Below are positions 14,449 through 18,491 of a stretch of DNA of 18,491 bases, in pieces; the stretch's first letter is position 1, and each line of letters starts with the position of its first letter. The translations under genes and the position numbers were made by a program. A model generated the notes under the pieces. It made no database searches. It was not told the origin of the DNA and was given only the letters and a program-made list of their open reading frames with translations. Source of the stretch: Pseudomonadota bacterium (lineage in GTDB: Bacteria; Pseudomonadota; Gammaproteobacteria; Burkholderiales; Burkholderiaceae_C); assembly GCA_021798395.1 (NCBI GenBank), contig JAJZHS010000010.1, positions 1-18,491 of the forward strand, read 5' to 3'.

Positions 14449-15996
14449 ATGCTCGCTCCCGAAGCTTTCACCCCTCCACCCAGCCCGCCGCCCGTCGCCG
14501 AGCTGCGGCTTCCGGCCCACGCCGGCGGCCCGCTGCTCGTGCGCAGCCACGGCTACGCCTACCGCGTCAGCGGCAACACCCTGCTCGACGCGGCACGGCT
14601 GCAGCGGCTGATCGCGGCGGCGGCAACGCCGGCCGACGCGGTCGGCGCGATGAACCAGGCCTACCAGCACGCCGGCTACGCGCTGGTTGCGCTGCGCGCC
14701 GAAGTGCAGGGACGGGACGTCGACGTGCGCGTGATCGAAGGCCGCATCACCCGGGTTCACGCCAGGCCCGACGTCGCGCGCTTCTACCGCGGTGTCGCGT
14801 TCGACCCCGCGCTGAGCAACGACGCGCTGATTCGCCGCAACATCCTCGCGCAAGGCTACGCGGCGCGCGAAGGCCTGGGGTTCAAGCCCAGCGTGGCGCC
14901 GGCCCCTCAGCCCGGCGGCACCGAGCTGACCGTCGACACCCCGCCGCAGCCCGGCTGGCGGCCTCTGAGCGGCAACGTCGTGCTCGGCAACTACGGCAGC
15001 CGCTACGTCGGCGGCGACGTGCTCGGCGAAAACCTGCAGTGGCACCCGGGCCACGGCCTGGAGTTCAACCTCGGCTACGCCCACGGCCTGCCCGGTCTGA
15101 CCGCGGCCGCCGCCGGCAGCCGCTACGACGCGGTCAACGCCGGCGCCTCGGTGTTCACGCCCTGGGGCCTTTACGGCCTGGCGTATTCGCGCAGCCATTA
15201 CCGCGTCGGCCAGATCGCGTCGGCGCTGCAGCCGGTCGGCGAAACCGAGACCTGGGGGCTGACCGGCTCGCAACTGGTCTTCGCGTCGCCGACGCTGCGG
15301 CTGTCGACCACGCAGGGCCTGAACCACGTCTGGAACCATTCGACGGTGTTCGGCACTTACGTGCTGACCGACCAGGACTACAACGACGCCAGCGTCGGCG
15401 TGCAGGCGAACGCCAACGCCTCGCTGTTCGGCCAGCCGGCGGCGTTCAGCGTCGGGCTGGGCTACACGCTGGGGCTGACCGCGCCGCGCGCCACGCTCAG
15501 CGCGCAGACGCCGGGCGCGCCGCAGTCGCGCTTCCACGACTGGACGCTGAACGCGTCGTGGCAGCAGAACCTGCCGCAGGGCTGGACCTCGTCGCTGAGC
15601 GGCAGCGCGCAATGGGCGCTCGACACCCTGCCGCAGAACCAGCAATGGGTGCTCGGCGGCTACGGCAGCCTTTCGGCGTGGACGCCGGGGCTGCTGGTCG
15701 GCGACGGCGGCTACTTGCTGCGCGAGCAGCTGGCGACGCCGCCGCGCAGCTGGCGCGGCTGGCAGGTCGCCGCCAACGCCTTCGTCGAGCAAGGCGCGGT
15801 GACCTTCCACTACATGGCCGCCGGGCTGCCGGCGTGGTCGATGCTGGCCGACGCCGGCGTCGGCCTGACCTTGACCTCGCCGTGGAAAACCCAATTGACG
15901 CTGAGCGCCGCGCGCCCGATCGCAAGCAAGAACGTCACCGCGACGACGATGGCCAGCCAGCGCTCGCTGTACCTGGTCGTGCAGCAGTCGTTTTGA
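14449..15996 (+). CDS. TpsB transporter, ShlB/FhaC/HecB family outer-membrane protein
   Basis: A 515-residue protein that should form the outer-membrane pore for TPS exoproteins. Residues 1-20 are proline-rich. POTRA 1 is about 36-100 (YRVSGNTLLDAARLQRLI; AYQHAGY; VDVRVIEGRI), a shorter POTRA 2 about 101-163, and the 16-strand barrel about 172-515, opening NVVLGNYGSRYVGGD and ending with an aromatic residue (LYLVVQQSF), as outer-membrane barrels do. Two oddities: no signal peptide is visible, and the usual VRG(Y/F) tetrad region reads GGYGSLSAW (403-411). In-frame upstream codons run back to a TAA at 14413-14415 with no ATG, GTG or TTG before 14449. A 5' truncation, frameshift, sequencing error or unusual start is possible. 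It leads a four-gene operon; the likely clients are the two exoproteins transcribed the other way. Confidence 0.85.
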   Translation: MLAPEAFTPPPSPPPVAELRLPAHAGGPLLVRSHGYAYRVSGNTLLDAARLQRLIAAAATPADAVGAMNQAYQHAGYALVALRAEVQGRDVDVRVIEGRITRVHARPDVARFYRGVAFDPALSNDALIRRNILAQGYAAREGLGFKPSVAPAPQPGGTELTVDTPPQPGWRPLSGNVVLGNYGSRYVGGDVLGENLQWHPGHGLEFNLGYAHGLPGLTAAAAGSRYDAVNAGASVFTPWGLYGLAYSRSHYRVGQIASALQPVGETETWGLTGSQLVFASPTLRLSTTQGLNHVWNHSTVFGTYVLTDQDYNDASVGVQANANASLFGQPAAFSVGLGYTLGLTAPRATLSAQTPGAPQSRFHDWTLNASWQQNLPQGWTSSLSGSAQWALDTLPQNQQWVLGGYGSLSAWTPGLLVGDGGYLLREQLATPPRSWRGWQVAANAFVEQGAVTFHYMAAGLPAWSMLADAGVGLTLTSPWKTQLTLSAARPIASKNVTATTMASQRSLYLVVQQSF

Positions 15997-16016
15997 CGCC
16001 CCCGCAGGAAAACACC

Positions 16017-16808
16017 ATGAGCAAGACCCCTAGCCCATTGTTCCGCCGCGCGCTGCTCGCGCTGGCCCTGGCCGCGCCGCTGGCGGCCCACGCCGCGGTG
16101 CTGGCTGAAGTCGACGGCCACGCGATCACCGCGCAACAGGTCGAGGCCGGCAACCCGGCAGCGGCGGGCAACGCGCAAGTGCGCACCGAAGTGCTGCAGA
16201 ACCTGATCGCCCAGCAACTGCTCGCCGACACCGCCGCGCAGCCCACGGCGGCGCAGGACGCGCAGATCGCCGCGGGCCAGGCCAATCTGCGCCGGCAGGC
16301 GCTCGCCCAGCTCGCGACCAACGCCTACATGGCCGCGCACCCGGTCGACGACGCCGAGCTGCATCAGCGCTACGCGCTCGAAATCGCCGCGCTGCCGCAG
16401 CATGAATACTGGGTGCGCTGGATCATCACGGCCAAGCCCGAGCAGGCCACGCAAGTGCTCGATGCGATACGCCGCGGCGAGTCGTTCACCCGGCTGTCGA
16501 TCGAGCGCAGCATCGCGCGCAACGCCGCGCTCGGCGGCGCGTTGGGCTGGCAGACCGAGCGCGAGCTGCCCGCCGCGGTGCTCGGCGCCGTCGAGCACAT
16601 CAAGCCCGGCGAAGTCACTGGGCCGCTGGCGCTCGATTCGGGCTACGCCGTCGTGCAGTTGATGGCGCAACGCGCGGTGGTCAAGCCCAGCTTCGAGCAG
16701 CTGCGCGCCCAGCTCGAGCAGCAGCTGCGCAACGCGACGCTGCAGGCCCATGTCCAGGAGCTGGCGAAACGCGCGAAAATCGTGCGTCACGACCTGGACG
16801 CGAAATGA
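16017..16808 (+). CDS. Periplasmic parvulin-like peptidyl-prolyl isomerase/chaperone
   Basis: A 263-residue secreted protein. AGGA lies seven bases before the ATG at 16017. The signal peptide is 1-26 (RRALLALALAAPLAAHA). An N-terminal chaperone-like helical region follows the VLAEVDGHAITAQQVE opening (28-43), as in SurA/PpiD/Par27-type proteins. A parvulin domain covers about 129-220, with GGALGWQTERELP (173-185) and KPGEVTGPLALDSGYAVVQL (196-215). The two histidines usual in parvulins are missing: the first strand reads VRWIIT rather than A-R-H-I-L, and GYAVVQL replaces GYHIIKL, so it may be a holdase rather than an active isomerase. It starts 20 bases after tpsB. In Bordetella the parvulin Par27 binds FHA during secretion, so a role in exoprotein transit is likely here. 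Confidence 0.88.
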   Translation: MSKTPSPLFRRALLALALAAPLAAHAAVLAEVDGHAITAQQVEAGNPAAAGNAQVRTEVLQNLIAQQLLADTAAQPTAAQDAQIAAGQANLRRQALAQLATNAYMAAHPVDDAELHQRYALEIAALPQHEYWVRWIITAKPEQATQVLDAIRRGESFTRLSIERSIARNAALGGALGWQTERELPAAVLGAVEHIKPGEVTGPLALDSGYAVVQLMAQRAVVKPSFEQLRAQLEQQLRNATLQAHVQELAKRAKIVRHDLDAK

Positions 16809-17239
16809 ACCCCTCAGCCTCCCCCTTCCCGCCGCTCGTGCGCCGCGCCCTGCTCGGCGCCGGCCTGGCGCTGGCCGCCGCGCTCGCCGCGTGCGCCGCG
16901 CCGCAGCAGAACCTGCGCATGCGCATCGTCTCCACCGAACACTACGCGCCGACGCAACTGGTGCAGGTGCTGCAGGCGATGCCCGCGCGCGCGCACGTCG
17001 TGCTCGCCGAATACGACGCCAGCGCTCCGGCCGGAACGTCGAGCGCGCAGCTGCTCGCCCAGCTGCAGGCCAGCGCCGCGCGCCTGGGCGCCGACGCGCT
17101 GGTCGTGCACGACCTGAGCACGCGCAGCGCCGCGACGCTGCAGTTCAACCCCAGCGGCGGGCAGTTCGAACAAAGCGCGGGCGAGGAAATCCCGCACCTG
17201 CGCGCCACCGCGATCCGCTACACGACCAACCAGCCATGA
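16805..17239 (+). CDS. Small lipoprotein of unknown function in the tpsB operon
   Basis: A 144-residue predicted lipoprotein. The N-terminus has an RR pair at 13-14, a hydrophobic stretch (ALLGAGLALAAALAA) and a lipobox ending LAAC, with C30 the lipidated cysteine and A31-A32 after it. Lack of Asp at +2 suggests outer-membrane targeting. The mature part is short alpha/beta in character: VVLAEYDA, a helix about 70-93, then ADALVVHDLS and a closing LRATAIRYTT strand, loosely like small lipoproteins with a GADAL...AIRY pattern. I do not recognise the family. The ATG overlaps the parvulin stop by ATGA and its own stop overlaps the methyltransferase start the same way, so all three are translated together. 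A helper role in exoprotein export or surface retention is a guess from position. Confidence 0.8.
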   Translation: MNPSASPFPPLVRRALLGAGLALAAALAACAAPQQNLRMRIVSTEHYAPTQLVQVLQAMPARAHVVLAEYDASAPAGTSSAQLLAQLQASAARLGADALVVHDLSTRSAATLQFNPSGGQFEQSAGEEIPHLRATAIRYTTNQP

Positions 17240-17853
17240 CCGAATCGAATCCGCCGCGCAAAGTCCTCCACGTCGGCTGCGGCCCGGCGCGCAAGGCGCA
17301 GATGCCGCCGGCCTTCCACGGCGACGACTGGCAGGAAGTGCGCTGCGACATCGACGAGTCGGCCGAGCCCGACATCGTCGCCAATATGATGGACCTCGGC
17401 GTCGTCGACAGCGGCAGCTTCGACGCGGTGTACTCGTCGCACAACATCGAGCACGTGTTCGCGCACGAAGTTCCGCTCGTGCTCGGCGAGTTCGCGCGCG
17501 TGCTCAAGGACGACGGCGTGCTGGTGATCACCTGCCCCGACGTGCAGTCGCTCGGCGCCGCGCTGGCCGCGGGCCAACTGGTCGAGCCGCTGTACCAGTC
17601 GCCGGCCGGGCCGATCTCGGCGGTCGACATCCTCTGGGGTCACCGCACGTCGATCGCCGCGGGCAAAGTCTACATGGCGCACAAGTGCGGCTTCACCGCT
17701 CAGGTGCTGGTCAACACGCTGGCGCAAAGCGGCTTTGCCCGCGCCGCCTGCGTGCAGCAGCCCGGCGCTTTCGCGCTGTGGGCGGTGGCGACCAGGAACG
17801 AAGCAACCCCCGAGGAGCTTGAAGCGCTGCGCCGCCGCTACCTGCCCTGCTGA
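17236..17853 (+). CDS. Class I SAM-dependent methyltransferase
   Basis: A 205-residue cytoplasmic protein with the Rossmann-type SAM-binding motif VLHVGCGP at 10-17, an acidic post-motif RCDID (36-40), a motif IV region FDAVYSSHNIEHV (62-74) and GEFARVLKDDGVLVITCPD (84-102). These match methyltransferase type 11/23 proteins commonly found in glycan and lipopolysaccharide clusters. The start overlaps the lipoprotein stop by four bases; it is the last gene of the operon and ends 15 bases before a convergent glycosyltransferase gene. The substrate is not visible. A sugar hydroxyl or carboxyl of the local glycan is the most likely, by context; a protein substrate within the TPS pathway is a less likely alternative. 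Confidence 0.88.
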   Translation: MTESNPPRKVLHVGCGPARKAQMPPAFHGDDWQEVRCDIDESAEPDIVANMMDLGVVDSGSFDAVYSSHNIEHVFAHEVPLVLGEFARVLKDDGVLVITCPDVQSLGAALAAGQLVEPLYQSPAGPISAVDILWGHRTSIAAGKVYMAHKCGFTAQVLVNTLAQSGFARAACVQQPGAFALWAVATRNEATPEELEALRRRYLPC

Positions 17854-17868
17854 ACGGGTCGGGCGCGT

Positions 17869-18491
17869 TCAGCGTGCGCGCCAGCGCCTGAACGCTTCCG
17901 ACCTCCACAGCCTGGCCAGGCTGCGCAAGTGCCAGTACAAGTGCCACGCGCTGACGCGGCTGGCGCGACTGCCGGCGTGCTGCACGGCGCACGCGGCGCG
18001 CGCCAGGTGCCAGCCGCCGAGCTGCAGCCGCAGGCACAGGTCGACGTCTTCGCAGTACAGCCGGTAGCCGGGGTCGAAGCCGCCCAGCGCCCGGTAGGCC
18101 GACGCGCGGAACAGCGCGAACGCCGCGTTGACCCAGTCGGCGCGCTGCGCCAGCTCGCCGCCGGCGAGGTAGCGCCGCAGCAGGTTGACCGGAGTCGGCA
18201 CCGGGCGCGGCGGGTTGCACGGCTGCCCGCCGGCGTCGAGCTGCTCGGGGTAGGCGCAACCGGCGCGCGGGTCGCGCGCCAGCGCCGCGCACAGCGCCGG
18301 GAACGGGTCGGCGTGCAGCCGCACGTCGGGGTTGATCACCGCGAAATGCGCCGCCGCGTCGCCGCCGGCGCGCGCTCGCGCGTGGCGGAACGCCGCGTTG
18401 TGGTTCTCGCCGAAGCCGCGCGGGCGCGCGTTGCGCCGGATGGTCAGCGGAACGCCGACGCACGCGGCGGCGGCAGCGGCCTTGAGCCCGG
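17869..18491 (-). CDS. GT2 family glycosyltransferase, C-terminal part (runs off right edge)
   Basis: The reverse strand is open from 18491 to a TGA at 17869-17871, giving about 206 C-terminal residues; the start lies beyond the window. Near the edge it reads GFGENHNAAFRHARA and then FAVINPDVRLH, the rhamnosyltransferase-like pattern in which a GFG-x-N-N-G helix precedes a VLNPDV strand (the DxD equivalent). Later GGFDPGYRLYCEDVDLCLRL carries the ED-D catalytic-base motif of GT2 enzymes. A GTG at 18339 is internal and not the start. The enzyme is likely cytosolic and adds rhamnose or a similar sugar to a growing glycan. It converges on the methyltransferase gene, with 15 bases between stops and no clear terminator. 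Confidence 0.88.
   Translation of the reverse strand, partial: GLKAAAAAACVGVPLTIRRNARPRGFGENHNAAFRHARARAGGDAAAHFAVINPDVRLHADPFPALCAALARDPRAGCAYPEQLDAGGQPCNPPRPVPTPVNLLRRYLAGGELAQRADWVNAAFALFRASAYRALGGFDPGYRLYCEDVDLCLRLQLGGWHLARAACAVQHAGSRASRVSAWHLYWHLRSLARLWRSEAFRRWRAR

Noticed and set aside
14437..15894. A 485-codon minus-strand open frame opposite tpsB
   Set aside because: Its composition is typical antisense (Arg, Gln, Val, Ala-rich) and it has no domain; the plus strand has POTRA and barrel features.
17861..17882. GGCGCG...CGCGCC inverted repeat between the convergent genes as a bidirectional terminator
   Set aside because: The stem is only six pairs, there is no T-run on either side, and it lies partly inside the glycosyltransferase coding end.
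1..18491. Mobile elements, CRISPR arrays or phage genes
   Set aside because: No transposase, integrase, terminal inverted repeats with target duplication, or regularly spaced repeats were seen on either strand.

Overview
The window is GC-rich (high 60s per cent by eye), dense and almost wholly coding. Many genes overlap by 1 or 4 bases. Codon use with G/C at third positions, two-partner secretion (TPS) genes and the kinds of surface-glycan enzymes present suggest a betaproteobacterium (Burkholderiales or Rhodocyclales type). No rRNA, tRNA or other phylogenetic marker is present to confirm this.

Left block (1-6805, all minus strand, transcribed right to left): a surface-glycan cassette. In order of transcription it holds a left-handed beta-helix O-acyltransferase, a GT-A type glycosyltransferase with a DAD motif, a DegT-family PLP sugar aminotransferase, a large sulfotransferase/GT2 fusion, a GT4 glycosyltransferase, and the first 40 codons of a GT2 enzyme that runs off the left edge. 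Most junctions are overlaps (ATGA or TGATG), so this looks like one operon. It probably builds or decorates an amino-sugar-containing glycan.

Middle block (6872-14259, also minus strand): a TPR-containing GT41 (OGT/SPINDLY-like) protein glycosyltransferase, then two tandem paralogous TPS exoproteins with filamentous-haemagglutinin-type N-terminal secretion domains. Each exoprotein is followed by a hairpin plus T-run that looks like an intrinsic terminator. The upstream exoprotein (9368-11893) has a strong Shine-Dalgarno and a visibly lower GC content.

Right block (14449-17853, plus strand, divergent from the GT41 gene): a compact operon of a TpsB/FhaC-family outer-membrane transporter, a periplasmic parvulin-like protein, a small lipoprotein and a SAM-dependent methyltransferase. 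A further GT2 glycosyltransferase (17869-18491, minus strand) enters from the right edge and converges on it.

How it may fit together (inference): the two exoproteins are kept export-competent in the periplasm by the parvulin-like chaperone and exported by the TpsB pore. The soluble TPR-GT41 enzyme may glycosylate them in the cytoplasm before Sec export, as HMW1C does for HMW1A in Haemophilus. The flanking glycan cassette may extend that modification or may simply be neighbouring polysaccharide genes. The most notable points are this TPS + TPR-GT41 pairing, a TpsB with no visible signal peptide and without the usual VRGY-type motif, a parvulin lacking the expected histidines, and a conserved C-terminal module shared by the two exoproteins.
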